Shown here in pieces: positions 43,322 through 52,060 of a stretch of 64,000 bases of DNA. Where the stretch lies: contig NZ_BAAAWU010000001.1 in NCBI RefSeq assembly GCF_039535235.1, forward strand, positions 310,001 to 374,000. Reading direction: 5' to 3'. The number at the start of each line of letters is the position of its first letter. The first letter of the stretch is position 1. The notes below the pieces were generated by a model. The model saw nothing but the letters and a program-made list of their open reading frames with translations. It was not told where the DNA came from and made no database searches. The translations under genes were made by a program, and so were the position numbers. Origin of the DNA: Streptomyces roseoviridis (lineage in GTDB: Bacteria > Actinomycetota > Actinomycetes > Streptomycetales > Streptomycetaceae).

Positions 43322-44206
43322 TCAGCTCGGGCTGATGCTGGGGCTGGGGCTGATGCTCGGGCGGGGGTCGCGGCCCCGCGGGCTCGGGCCGGTACTGAGG
43401 CTGCCGGGGCTGAACCAGCCGCTGAACGCCCCGCTCTCCGCCGCGGAGTCCGCCCTCGCCAGGACCGTCTCGGCCGCCGCGCGCCAGGTCGCCGCGTCGG
43501 CGCGGGGCGGCGGCACGAAGGGACCGCGCTCCGGGGCCTCGGCGGCCGCGCCGAAGAAGTCGCCGCCCTTGCGCCTGACGTCGTCCGTGCCCCAGGAACG
43601 GCCGCTGCGGGCCGGGACCTTCTGGAGGTGGGGGATGTGCTTGGCGCAGTGGATGTACGCCTCGTCGACGGCGATCTCGACCCACACCAGGGCCCGCCGG
43701 CCGGGCACCGGGTCGACGGGCAGCCCGGCGTCGGGGTGGACGCGGCGCATTTCGTCGTCGGCGAGGACCCGGGCCCGGCCGTTGACGTGGAGGCCGATGC
43801 GGTCGCGCAGGAAGTCCACCATGAGCAGGCCGACGTGCGGGTTCTCCTCGATGTTGCCGAGGCTGGCATGGACGCCGTTGCCCCGGTACTCGGGGTAGGC
43901 GAGCGTCGTGTCGTCGAGGACGTGGAGGAAGCCGGGCGGGCCGGCGCGGAAGGTGCTGTCGCAGGCTCCGTGGCGGTCGGCGGTGGCCAGGAAGAACATC
44001 TCCTGCCGCGCCGTGAACTCGCGCATCCGGGGGTTCAGCCGGTCGAGGACCTGTTCGGCGTAGAACCGGTCGGCGCGTTCGGTGGTGCCCAGGCGCCGCT
44101 GCACGAGGTGTTCGCCGTCGCTGCCCGGGCGGGTGGTGCGCAGGGGCGCCGTCCCCCGGTGGCCGGTCGGTTCGATGGTGCTCGGGTCCTGCTGGAAAGT
44201 GCTCAC
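43322..44206 (-). CDS. Pyridoxamine-5'-phosphate-oxidase-fold (FMN split-barrel) protein
   Basis: 294 residues from GTG 44206, which overlaps the stop of the flavohemoprotein gene (GTGA), so they are coupled. Residues about 45-225 are the split barrel: QEMFFLATADRHGACDSTFR, GNGVHASLGNIEENPHVGLL, MVDFLRDRIGLHVNGRARVL and a C-terminal HIPHLQKV. This resembles flavin-binding PNPOx-like proteins fused elsewhere to flavodoxin or globin reductases. The C-terminal 60 residues are a Ser/Pro-rich tail ending in two copies of SPSIS. Expected partner: an electron donor or product of the flavohemoprotein. Confidence 0.83.
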   Translation of the reverse strand: MSTFQQDPSTIEPTGHRGTAPLRTTRPGSDGEHLVQRRLGTTERADRFYAEQVLDRLNPRMREFTARQEMFFLATADRHGACDSTFRAGPPGFLHVLDDTTLAYPEYRGNGVHASLGNIEENPHVGLLMVDFLRDRIGLHVNGRARVLADDEMRRVHPDAGLPVDPVPGRRALVWVEIAVDEAYIHCAKHIPHLQKVPARSGRSWGTDDVRRKGGDFFGAAAEAPERGPFVPPPRADAATWRAAAETVLARADSAAESGAFSGWFSPGSLSTGPSPRGRDPRPSISPSPSISPS

Positions 44207-45579
44207 GTCGTTGCCCCGGCCAGTTCCTCTAGGGAGTCGTGTCGTATGCGGTGGGTGGGGATGCCGACGCCCACCAGGGCCTCGACGCCCCGGCGGATCA
44301 TTCCGGGCGGGCCGGACAGATAGGCGTCGTGGGTGTGCCACGGGCCGTGCTCGCGGATGGCGTCGGGCAGGCCGCCGGAGGGCAGGCCGCCGGGGGCGTC
44401 GTCCAGGACCGGGCGGACCGAGAGCCAGGGGTGCGACTGCCGCAGCCGGAGCATGGTCTCGATGTCGTAGAGGCCGTCGTTCTCGCGGGCGCCGTAGAAG
44501 ACGTCGACGGTGCGGCGGCGGCCGTGCCGGGCGACGTCCTCCACGAGGGCCTTGATGGGGGCGATGCCGGTGCCGCCGCCGAGGCACAGCAGCCCGTTGT
44601 CGCTGTTGTGGTCCACGGTCATGGAGCCGGCCGGCGGACCGAGCCGGATGACGTCGCCGGGGCGGGCACGGTGCACGAGGGCGTTGGAGACCCAGCCCGC
44701 CGGGACGGCCTTGACGTGGAAGGACAGCAGCCCGTCGGAGCGGGGCGCGGAGGCGAAGGAGTAGTGCCGCCAGACGCGCGGCCACCACGGGGTCTCCAGG
44801 GAGGTGTACTGCCCGGCGAGGAAGGGGTAGGGCTGGTCGGGCCGGACCGTGACGACCGCGATGTCCGGGGTCCGCATCTCGTGGGCGACCACCTCGGCCT
44901 GCCACCAGGCGGGCGAGCGGAGTTCGTCCTCGGTCGCCGCGTCGATCATGATCTGCGAGATCGTGGTGTACGCGGCGACCCACGCGGCCTCGGTCCTCGG
45001 CCCCCATACGGCCGCGGCATAACGGGTGAGGGCGCCGATCAGGGCCTCGCCGACGGCCGGGTAGTGCTCGGGCCGCGTGCCGTACTTCCGGTGCCCGCGG
45101 CCGAGGTGGGTGAGGTAGGTGGTCAGGGTGGCGGGGTCGTCCGCGTGGGTCGCGGCGGTGAGCAGCGCCTTGAAGAGGCGGTCCCGCTGGGTGTTCATGG
45201 CCGCGGGGAAGAGCTCCCGCAGGTCGGGGTGGCGCAGGAACAGCAGGGCGTAGAAGTACGAGGTGACCTGGTCGGCGATCGGCTCGATCTCGGCCATGGT
45301 GCGGCGCAGGAGGGCCGCGTCCGACTCGTCCGCCCGGTCGGCCGCCGTCGGCGCGGGCGCCGTGGGCGCGGTGGGCGCGGTGGGCGCCGCCTGGGGGGTG
45401 CGGGGCGCCCGGGATGCGGAGGGCGCGTGAGGCGAGGACGGCCCCTGCGGGGCAGAGGGCGCCTGAGGCGCGGGCGTCCGCGGTGGGGAGGCCGCGCCGG
45501 ATGTCTGGGCCGGTCTGCGCGTGAACCAGCCCCCGCCTTCGCCTGCTCCGCCGGACGACGGAGTGGTCGGAGTTCCCAT
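44203..45579 (-). CDS. Flavohemoprotein-like globin-FAD/NAD reductase with Pro-rich N-terminus
   Basis: 458 residues from ATG 45579. Residues about 1-80 are disordered, Pro/Ala-rich with repeated APT. A globin domain (about 85-215) has RRTMAEIEPIADQVTSYFYA, LFPAAMNTQRDRLFKALLTA and HLGRGHRKYGTRPEHY, containing the likely proximal His. A ferredoxin-reductase-like FAD domain follows (WRHYSFASAPRSDG, the R-x-Y-S motif), then an NAD domain (GLLCLGGGTGIAPIKALVED and AYLSGPPGMIRRGVEALVG). Canonical enzymes convert NO to nitrate with NAD(P)H. The gene precedes a coupled PNPOx-fold gene. The upstream 280 bases are shared with a divergent SpoIIE phosphatase gene. Confidence 0.86.
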   Translation of the reverse strand: MGTPTTPSSGGAGEGGGWFTRRPAQTSGAASPPRTPAPQAPSAPQGPSSPHAPSASRAPRTPQAAPTAPTAPTAPAPTAADRADESDAALLRRTMAEIEPIADQVTSYFYALLFLRHPDLRELFPAAMNTQRDRLFKALLTAATHADDPATLTTYLTHLGRGHRKYGTRPEHYPAVGEALIGALTRYAAAVWGPRTEAAWVAAYTTISQIMIDAATEDELRSPAWWQAEVVAHEMRTPDIAVVTVRPDQPYPFLAGQYTSLETPWWPRVWRHYSFASAPRSDGLLSFHVKAVPAGWVSNALVHRARPGDVIRLGPPAGSMTVDHNSDNGLLCLGGGTGIAPIKALVEDVARHGRRRTVDVFYGARENDGLYDIETMLRLRQSHPWLSVRPVLDDAPGGLPSGGLPDAIREHGPWHTHDAYLSGPPGMIRRGVEALVGVGIPTHRIRHDSLEELAGATT

Positions 45580-45862
45580 TCGGTGTGCCTCGCCTCGAAT
45601 TGCCTCGCCTTCACGCCCACCTGTCCCAGGGCGGCCCGACCATACATCGGACTTTCGAACGGACGGATTTTCGTGCGCCCGGCCGCCGGTGCACGCGTTA
45701 CCCCTGGTCAGTTGGGGTTACTGATCAGTTGGACAGGAGAGGACTCTCGTCCGGCGGGTGATCTTCGAGGGATTCCACGACGGAAAAGTCACGAGGTCAC
45801 CCGAACTTCTCCACATCTGCCGTCGAGCCGCGGGACGACTGGCGGTCCGCTCCCGTGGCGCG

Positions 45863-48199
45863 ATGATGGAGAGGATGAGCGCGGCGGCCCTTCCCCCTGC
45901 CGGCCCGGACCCGGCGAACGGTGAGCTCGCCGTGGAACCCGGCGGGCTCCTCGACGTACTCGGAGTGGCCGCCGTCGTCCTCGACGCGACGGGCCGGATC
46001 GTGCTGTGGAGCCCCCAGGCGGAGGCGATCTTCGGATACACGGCGCAGGAGGCGCTGGGCCACCCGGCCGCGCGGCTGCTGGTCGAGGAGCGCCACCGGG
46101 ACCGGGTGCTGACCCTGTTCGAGCGGGTGATGGCGGGCGGCGGCGCGTGGGCGGGTGTCTTCCCGGTCCGTCACAAGGACGGCCGTACGATCCCGGTCGA
46201 GTTCCGCAACACCCGTCTCCTCGACTTCCAGGGACACCGCTACGCGCTCGGCCTGGCCACGGACGGGGCCACCGTCAGACGGGTGGAGCAGGACCTCGCC
46301 CTGTCGTCCCGGCTGGTCGCCCATTCGCCGATCGGCTTGGCGGTGCTGGACCTGGACCTCCGGTTCGTGCTGGTCAACCCGGCGCTGGAACGGATCGACG
46401 GCCGCGGCGCCGCCGACCACCTGGGCCGTACGTTCCGCCAGGCGGTCCCGACCCCGGACGCCGAGGTGGTGGAGTCGGCGCTGCGCGAGGTGCTCGAGAC
46501 GGGGGTTCCCGTCCTCTCCCGGAGCGTCCAGGGCCCCCTGCGCCCCGGAGGGCGGCAGCAGGTCTGGTCGATGTCGCTGTACCGCCTGGAGACCACGGCC
46601 CAGCGGGTCGTCGGGGTCGCCGCCTCGGTCGTGGACATCACCGACCAGCACCACGCCGCCCGGGCCGCCGCGCGCGCCAGGCGCCGGCTCGCGGTGATCG
46701 CCGACGCATCCGAGCGGGTGGGCACCACGCTCGACCTGGACCTGACCGCCCATGAGCTGGCGGACCTGGTGGTGCCGGAGTTCGCCGACATCGCCGCGGT
46801 CGACGTCCTGGAGGACATCCTGGCCGGTCCGCATCCCGGCGGGACGCGGGCGTCGGGTCCGGCCGTGTTCCGGGCCCTGGCGGTGAAGGCCGCGTATCCC
46901 ACTCCGGCGCAGGAGGCCGCCGACCCGGTCGGCGAACCGGCCCGTTACGGCGCCGAGCGGCTGGTCACCCAGTGCGCCCGCACCGGTCGCCCGGTCCTCG
47001 TCGAGCGCGTCACCGACGACGACATGTCCCGCATCGCCCGTGACGACTCGGCGGCCCGGCTGCTGCGCCAGGCGGGCGTCCACTCCTACCTCGCCGTCCC
47101 GCTGCGCGCCCGGGGCGTCGTCCTCGGCGTGCTCGACCTCAAGCGGGCCCGCAACTCGCTGCCCTTCGACCGGGACGACGTCCTCCTCGCCGGGGAGCTG
47201 GCGGCCCGGGCGGCGGTCGCCATCGACAACGCCCGCTGGTACCGGCACCAGAGCCAGGCCGCGCTGGCCCTGCAGCGCCATCTGCTGCCGCACGGACCGG
47301 CCCGGCTCGACGGGCTGGAGGCGGCCTACCGCTACCAGCCGGCCTCCGCGGCGGTCGAGGTCGGCGGCGACTGGTTCGACGCGATCCCGCTCCCGGGCGG
47401 CGAGACGGCCCTGGTGGTCGGGGACGTGATGGGCAGCGGCATCAACGCCGCGGCCACCATGGGCCAGGTCCGCACCGCGGCCCGCACGCTCGCCGCGCTC
47501 GGGCTGCCGCCGGCCGTGGTGCTGACCCATCTGGACCGTACGGTCGCCGGTCTGGACGAGGCGATGGCGACCTGCGTGTACGCGGTGTACGACCCGCGGC
47601 GGAGGATCTGCCGCGTCGCCGTCGCCGGCCACCCGCCGCCGGTCCACGTCCCGGCGGGCCGGGCCCCCCGGCTGCTCGACCTGCCCACGGGCGCGCCCCT
47701 GGGCGTCGGCGGCGTGCCCTTCGAGACCCGGGAGATCCCGTTCGACCCGGGTGACGAGCTGGTGCTGTACACCGACGGCCTGGTGGAGACCCGCGACCAG
47801 GACATCGACGTCCGGCTCGCGGCCCTGACGGACCTGCTCGCCCTGTCGTCCTCCCTCCCGCTGGAGCAGACCTGCGACCTGCTCCTGGGCGCGCTGCGCG
47901 GCCCCGACGACCACGACGACGTGGCCCTGCTGATCGCCCGGGCGCACGGGCCGTCGGAGGCCGGGGCGGAACCCGGGGGCTCCTGGGAGGCCGACCGGCG
48001 GGAACGGGCGGGCGGGCCCGAGGACCGGACGGCAGACCGGGCGGAGAGCCGGACGAAGGACCGGACGAAGGACCGGGCGGAGAGCCGGACGGGGAACCCT
48101 TCCGGGAACCGGACGCGGAACCGCACGGACTTCCGGCGGGCCGAGGGCGCGGCAGAGGCGGACGGCCGCGCGGACGGCCACGAGGAGGGGGCGCCGTGA
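45863..48199 (+). CDS. SpoIIE-type PP2C phosphatase with two PAS domains and a GAF domain
   Basis: About 778 residues if it starts at ATG 45863; ATG 45866 and 45875 are alternatives, and no start has a well-spaced ribosome site. PAS 1 about 30-145 (LDATGRIVLWSPQAEAIFGY), PAS 2 about 150-275 (ending VAASVVDITDQH), GAF about 285-465 (AGVHSYLAVPLRARGVVLGV), PP2C about 475-695 with VGGDWFD, VGDVMGSGIN (GHG of relatives is GSG), LYTDGLVETRDQDIDV and HDDVALLI. A charged tail rich in Arg/Asp/Glu/Thr (RTKDRTKDR, 12-base repeats) ends it. Its stop overlaps the next start (GTGA). No HATPase domain here; the following protein supplies one. Confidence 0.83.
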   Translation: MMERMSAAALPPAGPDPANGELAVEPGGLLDVLGVAAVVLDATGRIVLWSPQAEAIFGYTAQEALGHPAARLLVEERHRDRVLTLFERVMAGGGAWAGVFPVRHKDGRTIPVEFRNTRLLDFQGHRYALGLATDGATVRRVEQDLALSSRLVAHSPIGLAVLDLDLRFVLVNPALERIDGRGAADHLGRTFRQAVPTPDAEVVESALREVLETGVPVLSRSVQGPLRPGGRQQVWSMSLYRLETTAQRVVGVAASVVDITDQHHAARAAARARRRLAVIADASERVGTTLDLDLTAHELADLVVPEFADIAAVDVLEDILAGPHPGGTRASGPAVFRALAVKAAYPTPAQEAADPVGEPARYGAERLVTQCARTGRPVLVERVTDDDMSRIARDDSAARLLRQAGVHSYLAVPLRARGVVLGVLDLKRARNSLPFDRDDVLLAGELAARAAVAIDNARWYRHQSQAALALQRHLLPHGPARLDGLEAAYRYQPASAAVEVGGDWFDAIPLPGGETALVVGDVMGSGINAAATMGQVRTAARTLAALGLPPAVVLTHLDRTVAGLDEAMATCVYAVYDPRRRICRVAVAGHPPPVHVPAGRAPRLLDLPTGAPLGVGGVPFETREIPFDPGDELVLYTDGLVETRDQDIDVRLAALTDLLALSSSLPLEQTCDLLLGALRGPDDHDDVALLIARAHGPSEAGAEPGGSWEADRRERAGGPEDRTADRAESRTKDRTKDRAESRTGNPSGNRTRNRTDFRRAEGAAEADGRADGHEEGAP

Positions 48200-50706
48200 G
48201 CGAATCGTCCTTCCGCGGGGACAGCCTCCCGCCCTTCCCGGAGGGCACGGCCGGGGCCCTCCTGGACGGTCACGGGCGGATCAGCGCCTGGACACCGGAG
48301 GCGGCCGCGCTCCTCGGGCGGTCCGCCGCCGAGGTCGTGGGCCTGCCCGCCCGCCTGCTCCTGGCGGACCCCGCGGCGTGGACGGCGCTGACGGAGGCGT
48401 ACGCGCGGGGCGCCGGGGGCGGCGAGGCGGTGCTGCGCTCGGGCCGGGGCGAGGACGTGCCCGTCGTCTTCCGGGCCTTCGCCCTGGACGGGGGCGACGC
48501 CGGGAGCGGCGGAGCGCGCGGGACCGCGGGCGGCGCGGCACAAGGCGGCGGGAGTGCGGGAGGAGGGGCGGGGTGTCTCGTCCTGGCCACCACGGCGTCC
48601 CTGGCGGCCCGCTGGCATCAGGACCAGGCCTTCGTCACGGAGCTGTTCCTCCAGGACCGGGTGGGGCTCGCGGTGTTCGACCCGGAGCTGCGGCTCCTTC
48701 GGACCAACACCCATCTGCTGCCGTACACGGGCGTGCCCTCCGATCTGAGCGGCCGGCGGCTGAGCGACTTCCTCTGGCCCGGGGACGCGGCGGCGGTCGA
48801 GGAGAAGCTGCGGGAGGTGCTGCGCACGGGCCGGCCGCTGATCCGGGCGGAGGAGCTGCTGCGCACCGTCGAGGATCCCGGTGGCGGAGTCGTCATCGCG
48901 ATCACGGCGTTCCGGCTGCAGGCTCCCGACGGACAGGTGCTCGGCGTCACCGGCCTGTTCACCGACGAGACCGAGCTGCGCCGTTCGAGCGAGCGGCTGG
49001 CGCTGCTGCACCACGCCACGGCCCGGGTCGGCGGATCGCTGTCGGTCCGGGACACGGGCCGGGAACTGGCCGCCGCGCTCGTGCCCGGCCTCTGCGACCT
49101 CGCGGTCGTCGAGATCGCGGACGCGGTGTCCCTGGGCGAGGAACCGGCCCCCGGCGGGGACGGGCGGCCGGCGCTGCGCCGGACCGCCGTGGCGGGACGC
49201 CCGGCGACCGGCGGCGGTTCGGACGCCGATGACGTCGATGCCGCTCTCGACGCCGGGGCCGACGCCGGGGGCGGGACCGCGGCCGACGCGGGCGGCTATC
49301 CGATGACCATGTCGGCGCCCCTGTGCGCCCGGGGGACCGTGCTCGGCCGGGTGTCCGTGGGCCGGCACGCCGCCCGGGGTCCGTACGAGCAGGCCGACCG
49401 GGAGCTGCTGCGCGAGATCGCCGACCGGGCGGCGCTCGCCCTGGACAACGCGCGGCGCTTCACGCGCGAGCGGCGCGCGGCCGTGGGGCTCCAGCGCAGC
49501 ATGCTGCCGCCCACGCAGACCGAGACCGTCGGGGCGACCACCTCCGGCGTGTACCTTCCCGCGGACACGACGACCGGCGTGGGCGGCGACTGGTTCGACG
49601 TGATCCCGCTGTCCTCGGCGCGGGTGGCGTTCGTGGTCGGGGACGTCGTGGGCCACGGCCTCGCGGCCACCGCCACCATGGGCAGGCTGCGCACGGCCGT
49701 CCGCACCCTCGCGGACCTGGACCTGGAGCCGGACGAGCTGCTCGCCCATCTGGACGACCTGGTGGCCCAGTTGCTGGCCGAGCCCGAGGAGACCGACCGG
49801 GAGGACCGGGAGAGCGGGGGCGGACGGCAGGACGGGGAAGGACCGGCCGGTGACGGCGGGGACGGAGCGGTCGGCCGGGAGGAGGACGAGGACTGGGGCG
49901 CCCGCCACGCCTCCTCGCCCACCGGCGCGACCTGCGTGTACGCGGTCTACGACCCGGTCACCCTGCGCTGTGTGGTGGCGTCCGCGGGCCATCCGCCGCC
50001 CGCCGTCGTCGACCCGGAGGGCCGTGTGTCGTACCTTCCGGTCGACCCGGGCCCTCCGCTGGGGGTCGGCGGGCTGCCCTTCGAGTCGACCGAGACCGAC
50101 CTGGCGCCGGGCAGCCTGTTCGCCCTGTACACCGACGGACTCGTGGAGGGGCACGACGGCGACCTGGACGAGGGCATGGCCCGCCTCGCCGCGCATCTGG
50201 GCCGCCCGGGCGTCCTGGAACGGCCCCTGCGCGAACTCGGCCGCGAGATCGTGGCGGGCCGTCCCGCCGACGGGCTCGCGGACGACGTGGCGCTCCTGCT
50301 CGCCCGTACCCGCGCCGTCCCGGCCGAGGACACCGCCTTCTGGACCATCGACGCCGACCCGGCGGCGGTCGGCACCGTGCGGGAGGCGGCCACGGCGCGG
50401 CTGCACGCGTGGGGTCTCGACGACCTGGTGTTCACCACCGAACTGGTACTGAGCGAACTGGTGACCAACGCGGTCCGGTACGCCGGAGGGCCGATCGAGG
50501 TACGGCTGATCCGCGCCGGCCGGCTCATCTGCGAGGTCTCCGACCCGAGCGCCACCCATCCCCGGATGCGCCGGGCGCGCCTGACCGACGAGGGCGGCCG
50601 CGGCCTGTACCTGGTGGCGCAGCTGACCACCCGCTGGGGCAGCCGCTACAGCCGCAGCGGCAAGACCATCTGGGCGGAGCAGGAGTTCCCGTCGCCCGAG
50701 GCGTGA
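48196..50706 (+). CDS. SpoIIE-type PP2C phosphatase with PAS, GAF and C-terminal HATPase domains
   Basis: 836 residues from GTG 48196, overlapping the stop of the preceding phosphatase gene (GTGA). Weak PAS about 15-130, PAS about 150-265 (VGLAVFDPELRLLRTNTHLL), GAF about 275-420, PP2C about 425-700 (VGGDWFDVIPL, VGDVVGHGLAATATMG, LYTDGLVEGHDGDLDEG, ADDVALLL), RsbW-like HATPase about 710-832 (LSELVTNAVRYAGG, VSDPS in place of D-x-G, GGRGLYLVAQLTT). A 45-residue acidic insertion interrupts PP2C after AQLLAEPEE. The G1 box Gly is replaced by Ser (VSDPS), which may weaken ATP binding. The pair probably acts together on unlinked STAS proteins. Confidence 0.86.
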   Translation: MSESSFRGDSLPPFPEGTAGALLDGHGRISAWTPEAAALLGRSAAEVVGLPARLLLADPAAWTALTEAYARGAGGGEAVLRSGRGEDVPVVFRAFALDGGDAGSGGARGTAGGAAQGGGSAGGGAGCLVLATTASLAARWHQDQAFVTELFLQDRVGLAVFDPELRLLRTNTHLLPYTGVPSDLSGRRLSDFLWPGDAAAVEEKLREVLRTGRPLIRAEELLRTVEDPGGGVVIAITAFRLQAPDGQVLGVTGLFTDETELRRSSERLALLHHATARVGGSLSVRDTGRELAAALVPGLCDLAVVEIADAVSLGEEPAPGGDGRPALRRTAVAGRPATGGGSDADDVDAALDAGADAGGGTAADAGGYPMTMSAPLCARGTVLGRVSVGRHAARGPYEQADRELLREIADRAALALDNARRFTRERRAAVGLQRSMLPPTQTETVGATTSGVYLPADTTTGVGGDWFDVIPLSSARVAFVVGDVVGHGLAATATMGRLRTAVRTLADLDLEPDELLAHLDDLVAQLLAEPEETDREDRESGGGRQDGEGPAGDGGDGAVGREEDEDWGARHASSPTGATCVYAVYDPVTLRCVVASAGHPPPAVVDPEGRVSYLPVDPGPPLGVGGLPFESTETDLAPGSLFALYTDGLVEGHDGDLDEGMARLAAHLGRPGVLERPLRELGREIVAGRPADGLADDVALLLARTRAVPAEDTAFWTIDADPAAVGTVREAATARLHAWGLDDLVFTTELVLSELVTNAVRYAGGPIEVRLIRAGRLICEVSDPSATHPRMRRARLTDEGGRGLYLVAQLTTRWGSRYSRSGKTIWAEQEFPSPEA

Positions 50707-50836
50707 GCCGCGCGACCGGCTGCCGGGCGGAGGCCCGCGACGATCCCGGGGCGAGAAGGCGGCGTCCCGAGATGCGTAAATCCCGTGATGGGGTGAACTG
50801 GTGTAGGAGTACGCGCACCGGTCACGAGAGGCGATC

Positions 50837-52006
50837 ATGGGCGAAGACAGCACAGTCACCGTGGGAGTGCTGGGTTCCTACGGTGGACGGAACGTGGGCG
50901 ACGAGGCGATCCTCACCGCCATGCTGGACCGCCTGCGGGCGGCACGACCGGATGTCCGGATCGTGATGTTCTCCCGCAACCCGGACTACAGCCGAGGCGT
51001 CTGCCCGGACGTCGAGGTGGTGGGCTGGGAGGGTCTGCCGAGAGAACGGACCTCCGAGCACCTGCGGCGCCTCGACGTGCTCGTGCTCGGCGGCGGCGGC
51101 ATCCTCTACAACACCGAGGCCCGCCGCTATCTGCGGCTGGTGCGCACCGCCCAGGCGTACGGGGTCCCCGTCTTCACGTACGCGGTGGGCGCCGGTCCGC
51201 TCACGGACGAGGTCGACTGCAACTGGGTCCGCACGACCCTCGCGGACGCGGTCGAGGTGACGGTCCGCGACGAGGAGTCGAAGGTGGTCCTCGAAGAGGC
51301 CGGTCTGGAGCGTCACATCACCGTCACCGCCGATCCGGCGCTGCTGCTGCGGCCTGGGGACGGCGGTGCGGAGCTGCTGCGGGCCGAGGCCGTGCCGACC
51401 GGAGTGCGGCTGGTGGGCATGAGCGTGCGGGAGCCGGGCCGTGCCGCCGAGCACCTCGACGAGGAGGGGTACCACCAACTCCTCGCCCATGTCGGCGACT
51501 TCCTCGTCAACCGGCTCGACGCCCATGTCGTCTTCGTGCCGATGGAGCGCGACGACATCCGGCACGCGCACGCCGTGGCCTCGCACATGGCGGACGCGGG
51601 GGCGTGCACGGTCCTGCGGGGTGCCTCCCGGCCGCAGCAGGTCCTCGACATCGTCAAGCAGCTGGATCTGGCCATCGGCATGCGGCTGCACTTCCTGATC
51701 TTCGCCGCGCTGTCCGGGGTCCCGCTGCTTCCGCTGCCGTACGCCGGCAAGGTCTTCGACTTCGCGACGCAGGTCGGAGCGCCCGCCCTGCGGGGCGTGG
51801 TGCGCGAGAACGTCGGTCTGCTCCTGGCCGAGGTGGACCGCCTGTGGGACGAGCGGCCGGCGCGGCTGGCGGAGACGGCAGCCCGGACGGCGGCTCTCCG
51901 GCTGCGGGCGGACGAGACGGCCGAACGCTTCCTGGCCTACCTCGACCGGATCGCTCCCCCGCCGCTGCTCGCGGACCCGTCGGCGCCGCTGGCGCCGGTC
52001 GGCTGA
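50837..52006 (+). CDS. Polysaccharide pyruvyl transferase-family protein (CsaB-like)
   Basis: 389 residues from ATG 50837 (GAGGCG upstream). The N-terminal half holds GVLGSYGGRNVGDEAILTAM and LVLGGGGILYNTEA (glycine-rich PPT motif); the C-terminal half holds HLDEEGYHQLL, FVPMERDDIRHAHAV, LDLAIGMRLHFLIFAALSGV and PLPYAGKVFDFA, which match WcaK/CsaB pyruvyl transferases. The family adds ketal-pyruvate from PEP to sugars of cell-wall polymers; some members act on other donors. It is followed 54 bases later by an FAD oxidoreductase gene in the same direction, an uncommon pairing. Confidence 0.86.
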   Translation: MGEDSTVTVGVLGSYGGRNVGDEAILTAMLDRLRAARPDVRIVMFSRNPDYSRGVCPDVEVVGWEGLPRERTSEHLRRLDVLVLGGGGILYNTEARRYLRLVRTAQAYGVPVFTYAVGAGPLTDEVDCNWVRTTLADAVEVTVRDEESKVVLEEAGLERHITVTADPALLLRPGDGGAELLRAEAVPTGVRLVGMSVREPGRAAEHLDEEGYHQLLAHVGDFLVNRLDAHVVFVPMERDDIRHAHAVASHMADAGACTVLRGASRPQQVLDIVKQLDLAIGMRLHFLIFAALSGVPLLPLPYAGKVFDFATQVGAPALRGVVRENVGLLLAEVDRLWDERPARLAETAARTAALRLRADETAERFLAYLDRIAPPPLLADPSAPLAPVG

Positions 52007-52060
52007 GCCCCACGGCGCCGCCACCCGCCGTCCCGTCCCCTCCCGACTCCCGGAGATCAC

